Shown piece by piece: positions 55,701 to 61,659 of a stretch of 64,000 nt of DNA (within the stretch, counting starts at the first letter, position 1; every line of letters begins with the position of its first letter). The stretch covers positions 118,501-182,500 of the forward strand of contig JAWQEG010002486.1 of assembly GCA_033782935.1 (NCBI GenBank). The letters are read 5' to 3'. A program made the translations under genes and the position numbers. The notes below the pieces were generated by a model that worked only from the letters and a program-made list of their open reading frames with translations, was not told the origin of the DNA and searched no databases. This DNA comes from Petrolisthes cinctipes. Its lineage: Eukaryota; Arthropoda; Malacostraca; Decapoda; Porcellanidae.

Positions 55701-58693
55701 AAAGGAGGGTGGGTGAGGTGCTGGAGGATGCAAGGCTGGGTGTAGGGGAGGGAGTGGGAGTGAATGATGTGTATGAAACCTTTAAAACACTAGTAGTTAG
55801 AACAGCAGCAGCAGAGGTGGTAATTTCCAAGAATGGGAGTTCTTGGTGGTCATAAGAAGTGAAAGATGCAGTAGAGAAGAAAAGGAGAACACTGCAGAGG
55901 ACTGTGTCAGAAGAAGTGAAAGAGGAAATACAATGTATGTAAGAGACAAGTGAAGAGGATGGTGAGTGAGAGTAAAAGGAGAGTGGATGAGGAGTTTGGT
56001 AGGAAACCGAGTGAGAAGTTTAGAGAAAACAAGATTTTATTCTGGAAGGAGGTTAAAAGGGAAAGAGGAGAAGGAAAGTCTGGTAGCGTGAGAATCAAGA
56101 GAGAGGATGGAGTCGCTGTGAGTGGAAGTGAGGAAGTGAAAAAAGTGTGGAAGAGGCATTTTGATGGTCTGATGAATGAAGGGATGGGAGGGGAGGCAGT
56201 GGTGACATGCATGGGGATGGAGGCAGGTGGTAGACGACAGGGTGTACAGGGAGAACTAGGGAGGGTAGAGGTTAGGAAAGCAATAGGAAAGTTGAAGATG
56301 GGAAAGGCACCAGTGGTGGATGGGATAGCTGCAGAGATGCCGAGGTGTGGGTGGAGGAAGTGGTGGAGTGGATGCTGCTTATATGTACTTTGGCTTGGAG
56401 GCAGGGAGAGGTGCCAGAGGACTGGAGGAGAGCCATAATTATGCCTCTGTACAAGTGTAAGGGAGGTAAGGATGAGTGTGGTAGCTATAGGGGAATAAGC
56501 CTTCTTAGTGTACCAGGGAAGGTGTATGGGAAGGTTCTTACTGAGACTGATAGAAGTAACTGGGAATAAAGTTAGTGAGGAGCAGGGAGGGTTCTGAAAG
56601 GGTAGAGGATGTGTGGACCAGATCTTTGCAATAAAATCAGCAGTGTATAAATATATTGGGAAGGGTAGGAAGCTGTATGCTGCCTTCATGGATTTGGAGA
56701 AGGCATATGATAGGGTTGATAGGAGAGCTATGACAGATGTATTAAGGATTTACGGGGTTGGTGGGCGCTTGCTGGAGAGGATTGAGGCTTTCTACAGAGA
56801 GGCAAAAGCTTGTGTGAGGGTCGAGGGTGATTTGAGTGAGAACTTTGATATCAGTGTAGGATTGAGGCAGATGTGTGTCATGTCACCATGGCTGTTTGAT
56901 AGATAGATAGTATATATATGTATGTACACCCGAGGTCATAAATTTGCGACTTAGATGTTTATGCCATTTGAGTTGTTAACATTTATTTGGGGAGGAATCA
57001 GAGTAGGTTGAACATAGTAGAGGGACATAATACAATCTTTCACCTACAATGACACCTTCCCCACACAGTGTTACGCTCAGATGACATAAACATTTGGGGA
57101 TGTGGTCGCGAAATTACGAGTTCGAGTGTACAGTATACTGTACTATATGTATATGTATGTAGGTATATATGTCTATATATACAGTATATGTATGTACAGT
57201 CGCGGTCAATAATAATCATCCACGTATGGGTATCTCAAAAAATTTACTGTCTAATGTTTTCACGTTCACATATGATGTTATTGTTTTAGGTAGTGTGTAG
57301 CTGCTTGTAGTAAATTAAAAGATGGTAGTTAACCTATTTATTGGATAGTTTATCATCTAAGGAACAGAGGGAAGCTGTCAAACTCTAACGCGAGTTACCC
57401 CTATATGGATGATTATATATGACCGCGACTGTATATCTTCTTCTATGTATGTACAGTCACGAGCACTAATAAGTATACAGCTTTGGCTTTGGTTGAAGCT
57501 TTAAACAGTCCAATTCACCAACCAAGTACAGTACTGTAATTCCAATGGAAATCTTATTGTGCATTTATTTACTCTCTCTTGGTTTCGAAACACATCTGAA
57601 TACTTATTAGTGCTTGTGACTGTACAATATATATGTTTGTTCTTTACCCCTCAGGAAACATAGGAAGGCGAGACATATGACTGATGAGTTACACAGTGGT
57701 GGCAGCCTGGAACTTGTAAACAGTGTAAGCAGACAACTCGCTATTGTTACTAACCATAACAATGATAATAATACTATAATGGTATGTACTGAAATGGTAA
57801 TGGTACATTCGGCCCCAGGAATTCGTACACATAGCATTGGTTAAAGGGGTTCTTTATTCTGCACTTACAGTAGGCATTGTTCTGCTGACTGATTCAAGTA
57901 TTAGCCAAATAACATCACAAGAAAAGTTTGGTGTTAGGAAACAAATGTATTCAATTTTCTAGTTGTTACGAACCAATGATGTCACAGTGGTGTATAAGAA
58001 TTCCTGAGGCCGACTGTACAATACCTCAAAAAAGTATCGGCACTCGGAGGGTAGATAGTTTTGAAATGGTAAGGTGTGGGTCACTCGTGTATCGGGCGTG
58101 TTTCAGATCACATCGTTGATTTTTCAAATTGTTTGCCGAAAAAAGAGGGCCGATACTTTTTTGAGGTATTATACATGTGATGATAGTATAATGGTGTGTA
58201 CAGTCGGCAGCATAAATTTGCGTCCATCTCACGTACTAAATAATGCTAATATGACCAGATAGTTACATTCTGAACCAATTTCTATTCTAACAACATGTGT
58301 AGTTTACCACATGAGAAGTATACAGGTCATCTCTGCATTCAAACTGTGTCACAACATCACTATACCTCATAGGGGAGGTGGCCGAGTGGTTAGTGTGCTG
58401 GACTTGTAATCTGTCTGTCGGGAGATCGATTCCTCTCAGGTGAGGGCCTAAGAATATTTACTCTTCCGATTTGAGTTTCAGGCACTAACTATAAGGCCAC
58501 CGAACATCGTAAAACACCCTCGCTGGTTCCATAACAGCTGCAGTATACTACAAAGAACTGCCAGATGTTGCCGTATACAGCCATATTTTTTTTTGCACTT
58601 TCTACTTTCTCAACTGTACATTGGAGTGCCTTGATGCCACCAACACTGTACTACTCCCTTGATACATAAGATATGTGTATAAAAATATATACA

Positions 58694-58748
<55 letters not shown>

Positions 58749-60495
58749 TTTTAGTAAGTAAAATTTGTCTTCTTTTTTTCAATAACAAGTAGAAAAGAAG
58801 ATATAATTTTTTTTTTTTTTTTTTGTAACAGAAAAAATATGTTTAATAATTGTTTATGTACAACAGAAGTAAAGAGATATATCAAATGATAAATTTTTTT
58901 CATAGTAAAGTAAAAAATATATATTTATTTATTTTTCTTTTTTTTTTCTTTTGTATAACAGAAAATATATATGTATAGATTTATGTATTTATTTAATTAC
59001 TTATTTATTTATTATTTATATTTATTATTTATTTATACAGAGGAGCAGCCTACTGTTGAATGAAGAAAGTATGAGCAGTTTAAGTTCAATGCCACCGACA
59101 CCAGGCAAACACCTCTTTGTACACCCAACCAACACTACCTTACACTACACAGCCAACACTAACACTACCTTAACTGCTACTACCCTCACGCCCACAAACA
59201 CAACTACCAACGCCAACACTACCTTACACTACACAGCCAACACTAACACTACTACCTTAACTGCTGCTACCCTCACTCCCACAAACACAACTACCAACGC
59301 CAACACTACCTTACACTACACAGCCAACACTAACACTACTACCTTAACTGCTGCTACCCTCACTCCCACAATCACCACTACCAACACTAACACTACATTA
59401 ACTGCTACTACCCTCACTCCCACAATCACCATTACCAACACGACCTTCCCTGCTACTGCCTTCACTTCTACTGCCTCATCATCCAAAAGTCCGGTCCTCC
59501 CCTTCAAGAAACGCAAAAAGATGACCTATGAATATGATGAGCAGGTACGTGTGTAATGTAGTGTAGTGTAGTGTGTGTGTGTTCTTTCCTATTTGTATCT
59601 TTACAGGGTTGAGTCAAGCTCGTAATGTCCCGTATTTTAAAACCCAATTGTCATGTTATTCTTTAAAGTTATGTATGTTTTTGACACACACCACTTCTGG
59701 TAATTTGTTCCATTCGTCTATGACTATTTGGAAAACTATATTTCTGTACATCTTTATCTCCTCTTCTTTTAATTATTATTTTACTGTGTCCTTTCATTGT
59801 AGGTATTCCTTTTTGACACAACAAGTTTTCCATATCTTATCTTTTCTTTTTCTGTGACACATTTGTAAAACATAATCATATCTCCTCTATTTTGTCTTTC
59901 TTCCAGTTTAGGTAACTTTAGTTTCTCTAGTCTTTCTTCATAGCTTAGTTCTCTTAGACTTGGTACCCATCCAGTTGCTGCTCTTTGTACTTTTTCTAAT
60001 TTGGTGATATGTTTCTTTAAATGTGGGTTCCATACTACTGCAGCATATTCCAAGGTAGGCCTTATAAAGGATGTGATTATTTTCTTGACCATTTCTTCGT
60101 CTATATAAGTGAAGGCCACTCATGTTTGCTAACAATGTATACATGTTTCTCACTTTTTCATTTATATGATCATCTGGTCCTTGTATTCTCTCCCAGCTTT
60201 GTGTCTTTGGTCTATATTAATAATAATAATAAATTAATTAATATTATTAATAATAAACACTACAATATACACTTATAAAAACAACAACAGTACAATACAC
60301 ACCCATTACTACAACAACAGTACAACAAACAAACAATAAATTATTATTAATATTTTTTATTATTATTATAATATATATATTTTTCAGATAAAAAGTGCGA
60401 CACTCCTGCAGAAGAAGAAGAAAAAGTTAGTGATGGGAAAAATTGATGTTGCAAAATTCCTGAGCAAAATTCACAAGGACGACAAACCTGGATAA
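24835..60495 (+). CDS. NPAT: NPAT/Mxc homologue, histone-locus-body coactivator, 18 coding exons, about 4276 aa
   Basis: Eighteen exons join in one frame (12,831 nt including stop); every intron is GT-AG and every phase agrees. The N-terminus MSALLPSELARLVLG|YLEEND is the NPAT LisH motif (human LLPSDVARLVLGYLQQEN). Exon 4 has GRTKQRTRT (human SQRARTRTG). Exon 7 has KILNNLYENTALHEKIAANIN (human KILSNKSLQEKLAENIN in part) and DPEFETFLDEVF. The last exon ends MGKIDVAKFLSKIH, matching human GMDVDKFLLSLH. NPAT is a nuclear scaffold that drives replication-dependent histone transcription under cyclin E-CDK2 control; many SP/TP sites are visible. It is about three times the length of human NPAT (1427) and more than twice fly Mxc. 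Enlargement comes from low-complexity and tandem repeats in exons 8, 9, 12 and 13. SAMTOR is convergent downstream. Confidence 0.93.
25026..25162. mobile_element. MITE family A copy
   Basis: TTAAGGACACTGTGATCGTG at the left, truncated after CTCCAATTTTC; lies in NPAT intron 1. Confidence 0.7.
25310..25645 (+). repeat. Repeat family F copy, NPAT intron 1
   Basis: CAGTGTTGCCAGATCCGGCT, CCCAGGTTAGGTCCCGGTAG, AGGTTAGGTTAGGTAAGG, ending ACGGTAATTCTTTCAATATT. Confidence 0.72.
25790..25965 (+). repeat. 22-bp minisatellite AGGTCCCGAAGGACATTAGG
   Basis: About six units of TTAGGTCCCGAAGGACAT ending in AGGTTAGGTTAGG. Confidence 0.85.
27110..27725. repeat. Two adjacent minisatellites (CCTAACCAAACAGTCAAACC and CCCTGACATCCTTCGTTCCT)
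   Basis: 27110-27410 has about 50-bp units rich in CCTAA; 27415-27725 has about 22-bp units. NPAT intron 1. Confidence 0.82.
27753..27905. mobile_element. MITE family B copy
   Basis: AAGGTGGTAATTCTTTTTTG to ACAAAATTTCCCCCTAAAG; it abuts a family C copy. Confidence 0.72.
27906..28316. mobile_element. Family C MITE split by a family D MITE
   Basis: C left 27906-28016 (GGGGAGATTCACTTTTTAAT), D 28018-28258, C right 28259-28316 (CACCAACAAAATAATCTCCC). Confidence 0.75.
28432..28562. repeat. Long hairpin just upstream of NPAT exon 2
   Basis: TATACTGTATAACTAATGGT pairs with ACCATTAGTTATACAGTATA; arms about 57 nt, loop A-rich; ends about 35 nt before the exon. Confidence 0.88.
28597..28767 (+). CDS. 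NPAT: NPAT exon 2
   Basis: Acceptor TTTTACAG|GATATT and donor CAT A|GTAAGT. It encodes YLEENDCKQASRHLLKELPE and GNQTLQDMLTDYSNSRDH, completing the LisH region. A 130-bp perfect-type hairpin ends about 35 bp upstream of the exon. Confidence 0.92.
28735..29410 (+). repeat. Minisatellite derived from NPAT exon 2 end and donor
   Basis: Units GTTGGCAGAGTATGTATGTG, with distal copies retaining CTAACTCTAGAGATCATAGT (29322, 29379); interrupted by the MITE 28981-29216. Confidence 0.82.
28981..29216. mobile_element. TA-flanked MITE, CAGTCGCGGTCA family (copy 1)
   Basis: CAGTCGCGGTCATATATAAT to TTATTATTGACCGTGACTG, TA on both sides; in NPAT intron 2 within a minisatellite. Copy 2 is inverted at 57197-57431. 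Confidence 0.87.
29499..29620 (+). CDS. NPAT: NPAT exon 3
   Basis: Acceptor TATTACAG|TTATGG and donor AAACAG|GTATGT. It encodes MDCLNTNPASFQNVSK and a helical LYKQVKSLTSDIVENKYAIKQ-like segment (positions comparable to the human LDHTLSQIR region). Confidence 0.85.
29747..30640 (-). repeat. Repeat family J copy 2 (interrupted by MITE A)
   Basis: Reverse-complement match to 18114-18668 (for example TTGTATGGATATGTTGCATC); a family A MITE (30381-30535) lies inside the right part. NPAT intron 3. Confidence 0.68.
30381..30535. mobile_element. MITE family A copy, complete
   Basis: TTAAGGACCCAGTGATCATG to CACAGGGTCCCTTAA; TTAA at both ends; it separates parts of a family J element. Confidence 0.78.
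30852..31157 (+). repeat. Three decayed copies of NPAT exon 4 start
   Basis: TAAGTGTTGGTGTGTTG (30857), CAGACTAAGTGTGTTGGTG (30944) and CAGAGTAAGTGTCTTAGTG (31044) precede the real CAGAGAAAGTGTCTTGGTG (31155); spacing about 90-110 bp. Confidence 0.85.
31158..31248 (+). CDS. NPAT: NPAT exon 4 (RTKQRTRT)
   Basis: Acceptor TTATTACAG|AGAAAG and donor AACA|GTAAGT. It encodes RKCLGVLGRTKQRTRTSVLQ, basic, like the human ARTRTGIAEIKRQRK stretch. It is preceded by three decayed copies of its own 5' part. Confidence 0.88.
31258..31394. mobile_element. MITE family A copy, NPAT intron 4
   Basis: TTAAGGGACCCTGTGTGTGA to CAGGGTCCTTAA, starting 10 bp after the exon 4 donor. Confidence 0.75.
31971..32265 (+). 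CDS. NPAT: NPAT exon 5
   Basis: Acceptor TTCAACAG|TAGTGG and donor AAAGG|GTGAGT. His/Pro/Ser-rich, with a repeated PPPVDVIGDN/KPLPVDIVSDD motif; no recognised domain. Confidence 0.85.
32270..32510. other. Unclassified GC-richer stretch, NPAT intron 5
   Basis: GGGGGTGGAGGGCTTGAGTC and GGGGCACGGGGAACCCCTCC stand out from AT-rich surroundings, ending in (TA)n. Possibly a SINE; no A/B boxes identified with confidence. Confidence 0.4.
32513..32655. mobile_element. MITE family C copy, NPAT intron 5
   Basis: AATTGGAAAGCCTGTGATTC; CCAAACTATGCCACAAAACA; CACCGACAAGAGAATCTCCT. Confidence 0.7.
32701..32782 (+). CDS. NPAT: NPAT exon 6
   Basis: Acceptor CATGTACAG|TCGTGC and donor ATTATG|GTAAGG. It encodes RAKRRGHGAEPTTPGASPV, basic with TP/SP sites. 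Ends phase 0. Confidence 0.82.
32816..32982. mobile_element. MITE family A copy, NPAT intron 6
   Basis: TTAAGGACCCTATGATTGTG to CACAGGGTCCCTTAA. Confidence 0.78.
32998..33173. mobile_element. MITE family C copy, NPAT intron 6
   Basis: TTAATTAGAGGGAGATTCTC; TCGTGGCATGGTTTGGAGGA; CACCAACAAGAAAATCTCCA. Confidence 0.7.
34106..34725 (+). repeat. Repeat family E, copy 4 with internal duplication
   Basis: The block GGGCTACTGAAGCACATCCC to GGGGGCCTCATTG occurs twice (34220-34290, 34318-34390). NPAT intron 6. Confidence 0.8.
35014..35344 (+). CDS. NPAT: NPAT exon 7 (conserved KILxN...KIAANIN block)
   Basis: Acceptor CTTTTGCAG|AAAATA and donor TTT G|GTATGT. It encodes the conserved KILNNLYENTALHEKIAAN and, after an Asn-rich tract, TTADPEFETFLDEVF (human TESDPAFQALFDLF). 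Confidence 0.92.
35411..35566. mobile_element. Family B half with a 69-bp TA palindrome inserted
   Basis: Family B right half (GGAGGAATTACGGCACTCCA) is split at CCAATG-TA by 35473-35541 and resumes CCAAAAGTGTATTATGATCC. Confidence 0.75.
35473..35541. mobile_element. 69-bp TA-flanked palindromic MITE
   Basis: CAGTCGTGGCACATAGTCCT pairs with AGGACTATGTGCCATGACTG; TA at 35471-35472 and 35542-35543. It is nearly all terminal repeat. Confidence 0.88.
35567..35705. mobile_element. Chimeric A/B fold-back MITE
   Basis: The left half is family A (TTAACGACCATTTGATTGTG, ATTCCTCCTGACTGTGCCAC); the right half is family B (CTTTGGAGGAATCAAGGCAA, CCAAAAGTGTATTATTATCC). Confidence 0.7.
35916..36549 (+). CDS. 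NPAT: NPAT exon 8 (His/Pro/Ser minisatellite)
   Basis: Acceptor TTTTTACAG|GTGCAT and donor TCAAG|GTACAT. The phase set by exon 7 reads straight through; it gives repeated SLPNSCLQSPSSHHHPN and PIPPSHH units, then SRSRSVEPSVRGKERRGRRR. Phase 2 matches exon 9. Other frames over this stretch are also open because of the repeat but do not connect. Confidence 0.85.
36570..36950 (+). repeat. 33-bp minisatellite and a module repeated after exon 9
   Basis: GTGTTTCAGAGTTGACCAGT repeated four times (36580-36690). The stretch 36725-36945 resembles 38555-38830 (CTATGTAA, ACAACATTATT, CACTTGGTACACACAC), so exon 9 is flanked by direct repeats. Confidence 0.65.
36945..38299 (+). CDS. NPAT: NPAT exon 9
   Basis: Acceptor CTATTACAG|ACCAGA and donor CAA G|GTACTC. 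It has a Lys/Asn-rich start, then Ser/Thr-rich sequence with SPVKVMS, SSPIKNNNYTL and a repeated VSSSSQQQGVS block; ends QVITITAPNQ. Confidence 0.85.
38872..39030. mobile_element. MITE family A copy, NPAT intron 9
   Basis: TTAGGAGACCCTGTTATCAT to ATCACAGGGGTTATTAA; adjoins a family B copy. Confidence 0.7.
39032..39163. mobile_element. MITE family B copy, NPAT intron 9
   Basis: AAGGGGATAATACACTTTGG; core GATTCCTCCATAGTATGTCA; right end cut by family C. Confidence 0.65.
39164..39575. mobile_element. Family C MITE split by a family D MITE (NPAT intron 9)
   Basis: C left 39164-39300, D 39302-39541 and C right to about 39575 (TCACCAACAAGAGAATCTCC). TAA flanks D on both sides. Confidence 0.75.
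39614..39935. mobile_element. Two adjacent family A copies, inverted
   Basis: AAGGGACCCTGTGATGTAGT (39614) to GGGCCTTAAG (about 39783), then TTAAGAACCCTGTAATCATG to CACAGGGTCCTTAAG. Confidence 0.75.
39986..40201 (+). CDS. NPAT: NPAT exon 10
   Basis: Acceptor CCCCCCTAG|ATGAAC and donor AAAG|GTGGGC. It encodes DEPTMMIVQLPETEQ, a Gln/Ser tract and IAEIQADMKKLGRKRRK (a possible nuclear localisation signal). A LINE 3' fragment sits 67 bp downstream. Confidence 0.85.
40269..40622 (+). pseudogene. LINE 3' fragment with (GATA)n tail and 12-bp target duplication
   Basis: Encodes the classic ORF2 tail RVKRNTLRWFGHVERM and [18 protein letters not shown], ending in (GATA)n. AGGTGATAAATT occurs at 40257-40268 and 40623-40634. 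5'-truncated insertion in NPAT intron 10. Confidence 0.9.
40650..40812. mobile_element. MITE family A-like copy
   Basis: AAGGGACCTGAGTGATGTAG to ATACAGGATCACATGGTAAC, diverged arms; NPAT intron 10. Confidence 0.6.
40969..41137. mobile_element. MITE family C, complete copy
   Basis: TTAAGGAGAGATTCTCTTTT to AAGAGAACCTCCCCTTAA; TTAA ends; NPAT intron 10. Confidence 0.78.
41138..41696. mobile_element. Family I element (TTAACCCTYTAAACC ends)
   Basis: Ends TTAACCCTCTAACCGG and GGTTTAAGGGTTAA; shares GTAAACAAATATTTGGCGTC and CTTAATGGACATCTGTAGGA with 48428-49055, and part with 13096-13265. Confidence 0.75.
41697..42050. mobile_element. Two tandem family B copies, NPAT intron 10
   Basis: Copy 1 about 41697-41858 (AAGGGGGTAATTCACTTATG to TACTTCCCCCCTAAGG); copy 2 about 41859-42050, more diverged. 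Confidence 0.68.
42056..42226. mobile_element. MITE family A copy, NPAT intron 10
   Basis: TTAAGGAACCCTGTAAAGTA to GATCACAGGCCTGGTCCTTAA-type end; it ends about 12 bp before the exon 11 acceptor. Confidence 0.7.
42238..42330 (+). CDS. NPAT: NPAT exon 11
   Basis: Acceptor TTTTACAG|GAGTGA and donor CAAG|GTGAGT. It encodes VRVVIRSALPPVLITPRPIL and PTQPLMSSNQ, hydrophobic/Pro-rich. 93 nt, phase 1 kept. Confidence 0.82.
42457..47760 (+). CDS. NPAT: NPAT exon 12, 5.3-kb exon of 1768 codons
   Basis: Acceptor ATATTTCAG|ATATGT and donor ACAG|GTTAGT; length divisible by three. Mostly disordered. Visible repeats: three 27-residue HNFDENNEF...PYSRQT units (43816-44060), eight 11-residue KSDMTDKEEL units (45274-45546), and a 330-bp direct duplication (46889-47540). 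Each copy of the duplication carries an AT-hook-like RGRGRGRGRRK or RGRGRGRRR motif. SPKK, TPKR and TPQK sites suit CDK phosphorylation. No catalytic domain seen. Confidence 0.88.
47815..48135. repeat. Polypyrimidine tract after NPAT exon 12
   Basis: About 300 nt of CCTTTCCTCC-type sequence, between two copies of TTTTCACTTCTCCAAYTGTC (47793, 48153). Confidence 0.85.
48428..49055. mobile_element. Family I element, second copy
   Basis: Interior nearly identical to 41160-41560; ends GTTTAAGGGGTTAAG. NPAT intron 12. Confidence 0.75.
49100..51878 (+). CDS. NPAT: NPAT exon 13, 2.8-kb exon
   Basis: Acceptor TTCATTACAG|ATCCCA and donor AAGGA|GTGAGT (phase 2). It contains 13-residue SPGQSGLGRS-type repeats at the start, GHSDNEKGHSDNENG repeats about 50620-50760, ITDSGISQNKSFTDSVTSQ repeats about 51190-51370, and CDEGESMKVTRER repeats about 51480-51620. 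The end is charged and helical. Disordered overall. Confidence 0.88.
52018..52166. mobile_element. MITE family A copy, NPAT intron 13
   Basis: Left end lost (starts CCCCTTGATTGTGTATGA); right end ACATTACAGGGTCCC. Confidence 0.65.
52362..52435 (+). CDS. NPAT: NPAT exon 14
   Basis: Acceptor TATTCCATTAG|GGTGAA and donor ACAG|GTAGGA. 74 nt encoding VKKRKDSTSSELEHHRREQL, basic and helical; phases fit. Confidence 0.82.
52478..52775 (-). repeat. tRNA-derived SINE, copy 1
   Basis: Minus strand: TGGTTAGTGTGCTGGACTCG, B-box GATCGATTCC, then GGTGAGGGCCTGAGAATATT and CCTCGCTGGTTCCATAACAG. Same family as 58377-58560. NPAT intron 14. Confidence 0.75.
52931..53432 (+). CDS. NPAT: NPAT exon 15
   Basis: Acceptor CCGAAACAG|GTCGTC and donor GAAAG|GTATGA. 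It encodes SVSSCVSSPSPGRLLISES, a Pro run, then Ser/Thr/His-rich sequence and SDRKSGYRKPGRPEQL. Another frame also open over part of it is a shadow. Confidence 0.85.
53955..54824. mobile_element. Non-autonomous hAT element with 8-bp target duplication
   Basis: Starts CAGTGGTTCTCAACTGGTGG, ends GTTGAGAACCACTG (typical hAT/Charlie-like termini). ATGTAGGG is at 53947-53954 and again at 54825-54832. No transposase frame in 870 bp. It is inserted in the LINE of 53700-56905. Confidence 0.9.
54833..56905 (+). pseudogene. Degenerate non-LTR retrotransposon (endonuclease + reverse transcriptase), 3' end missing
   Basis: Broken frames encode endonuclease parts (VIGMTETHERIESGG about 54930; NTFFGHKMIHQYTWRRRDD and QKSLIDYVAVDERL at 55408-55520; CSDHFAVLVRIKV). 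Reverse transcriptase parts follow (DEFGRKPSEKFRENK, GKAPVVDGIAAEMPR, LYAAFMDLEKAYDRVDRRA at 56668-56725, SVGLRQMCVMSPWLF). Frameshifts and stops are frequent. It stops at SPWLF and runs straight into GATAGATAGATAG. The 5' part probably extends left of the hAT insertion (about 53800-53946). NPAT intron 15, sense orientation. Confidence 0.85.
56927..57128. mobile_element. TA-flanked MITE, CACCCGAG family (copy 2)
   Basis: CACCCGAGGTCATAAATTTG to CGAAATTACGAGTTCGAGTG with flanking TA; the interior matches copy 1 in the other orientation. It directly follows the truncated LINE. Confidence 0.82.
57197..57431. mobile_element. TA-flanked MITE, CAGTCGCGGTCA family (copy 2)
   Basis: CAGTCGCGGTCAATAATAAT to TATATATGACCGCGACTG; inverted relative to copy 1, same interior. 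Confidence 0.87.
57454..57622. mobile_element. TA-flanked MITE, CAGTCACGAGCAC family
   Basis: CAGTCACGAGCACTAATAAG pairs with CTTATTAGTGCTTGTGACTG; TA at both flanks; 22 bp after the preceding MITE. Confidence 0.85.
57655..57781 (+). CDS. NPAT: NPAT exon 16
   Basis: Acceptor TACCCCTCAG|GAAACA and donor ATAATG|GTATGT. It encodes KHRKARHMTDELHSGGSLEL and VNSVSRQLAIVTNHN, a predicted helix comparable with the human SVNMAAHTLMILSRA region. Confidence 0.85.
58020..58170. mobile_element. Inverted-repeat MITE (AATACCTCAAAAAAG)
   Basis: AATACCTCAAAAAAGTATCG pairs with CGATACTTTTTTGAGGTATT; NPAT intron 16. Confidence 0.82.
58377..58560 (+). repeat. tRNA-derived SINE, copy 2
   Basis: A-box TGGCCGAGTGG and B-box GATCGATTCC spaced as in a tRNA, then the body shared with 52478-52775. 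NPAT intron 16. Confidence 0.78.
59041..59544 (+). CDS. NPAT: NPAT exon 17
   Basis: Acceptor TTTATACAG|AGGAGC and donor GAGCAG|GTACGT. It encodes SSLSSMPPTPGKHLF, a Thr/Asn-rich tandem repeat (TLTAATLTPTNTTTNANT-type units about 59140-59440), then KSPVLPFKKRKKMTYEYDEQ, which matches the basic block near the human C-terminus. Confidence 0.9.
59585..60225 (-). pseudogene. CR1/jockey-like LINE ORF2 C-terminal fragment
   Basis: Minus-strand frames give IRPTLEYAAVVWNPHLKKHI, KLEKVQRAATGWVPSLREL, YEERLEKLKLPKLEERQNRG and (frame-shifted) DVQKYSFPNS, WNKLPE. Antisense in NPAT intron 17. Confidence 0.85.
60388..60495 (+). CDS. NPAT: NPAT exon 18, C-terminus and stop
   Basis: Acceptor ATTTTTCAG|ATAAAA; stop TAA at 60493-60495. 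It encodes SATLLQKKKKKLVMGKIDVA and KFLSKIHKDDKPG, the diagnostic NPAT C-terminal motif (human KKKKLPSSFPAGMDVDKFLL). Confidence 0.92.
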   Translation: MKSATLLQKKKKKLVMGKIDVAKFLSKIHKDDKPG

Positions 60496-60824
60496 AGTTG
60501 GAAAATTGGAGGCGAGTAAGTTCTTCAAATATTGTCACGAAACACACATACCTACATGTACGGAAGGAGCTTGTTTTGCTGCATGGTCATGAGGAATCCG
60601 AAGCCTCCATCAAATATTTCCACAAAACACACACATCTATTTGTCCTATATATACGGTAGGAGCTTGTTGTTTCGCTACATTTATGTATGTTTGTATGTA
60701 TGTGTTTGTATGTTTGTATGTGTGTTTGTATGTATTTGTATGTATGTATGTATGTGTGTGTGTATGTATGTGTGTTTGTATGTATGTATGTATTTTTGTA
60801 TGTATGTGTGTGTGTTTGTATGTA

Positions 60825-61035
60825 CAGCCACAATAAAATATCCACTGACACTTTCCTTCCATCATAGTAAATATCTTGGGAATAAAGAACAACACATGTA
60901 TGATTTTTGCAGCACCTCATAATAATAATTGAGGGAGTTGAGTTGATGTAAGGTGTTGTATGATTATATTTTTATATGATACTGATTTATTTGCACGATG
61001 AAAGGAAAGTGTCGGTGGTTATTTGATTGTGGCTG
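60825..61035. mobile_element. TA-flanked MITE, CAGCCACAATC family (copy 2)
   Basis: Closely similar to 10946-11148 over its whole length; lies after the NPAT stop. Confidence 0.85.
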
Positions 61036-61197
61036 TACAGTGTGTATGTATGTATGTGTGTGTTTGTATGTATATATATATATGTATCTCTGCCTTTCAG
61101 GTGTGCAGTGAAACAAGAGAGAGAAGGATGACACAAGAGAGAGGAGAGAAGACAAGAGAAGAGAGAACACTAATATATTTGTTGTAATAAGAGAAAA

Positions 61198-61203
61198 AAT
61201 AAA
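61198..61203 (+). terminator. Candidate NPAT polyadenylation signal
   Basis: AATAAA about 700 bp after the NPAT stop, downstream of a MITE (60825-61035) and of a possible 3' UTR acceptor (TGCCTTTCAG, 61092-61101). Use is unproven. Confidence 0.35.
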
Positions 61204-61329
61204 GTATTTATTTTATTAAATGAGAGACTTTATTACATCATCCCACCAAGTGAATATGTGAGTGTGTGTGTGTCCCTGTGTGTGTGTGAGAGAGAGAGTG
61301 TGTCCCTGTGTGTGTGAGAAAGAGAGACA

Positions 61330-61600
61330 CAATGCTCACTTAATTGCACCCACACAGCAGGCACATAATGGAGGATGACCAGGATGGAAGAGGGAGAATA
61401 TCCTTATCTTTATGTTAGGGTTGTAGACAAGAACATATCGTTGTGTCCCGATGCCTGGGATACGACGGCCATATAAAATGTAAGGGCTTCATACCCCAAG
61501 CATCGGGACCTGATGTTAGTCTACTAGACCACACCTTTCAGGTGACCCCATAAAAAGTAATCAGGAGATGTAAGGTCCGGATTTTTTTTTCTTTTTCTTG
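61330..61600. other. Unclassified GC-richer stretch between NPAT and SAMTOR
   Basis: CCCGATGCCTGGGATACGAC and AAGCATCGGGACCTGATG, partly inverted (GATGC...GGG / CCC...GCATC), followed by T- and G-runs. Possibly a SINE. Confidence 0.4.
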
Positions 61601-61659
61601 GGGGGGGGGGGTGTTAAAATTTTGAGGTGAATACATTATTTTTATTAATTCTCACTATC

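Noticed and set aside
55907..56689. 260-codon minus-strand frame
   Set aside because: Antisense shadow of the LINE reverse transcriptase.
60552..60920. Thr/His-rich and Cys/Val-rich frames
   Set aside because: Translations of TATG/CATA microsatellite; the same holds at 7044-7345, 8108-8466 and 28776-29078.
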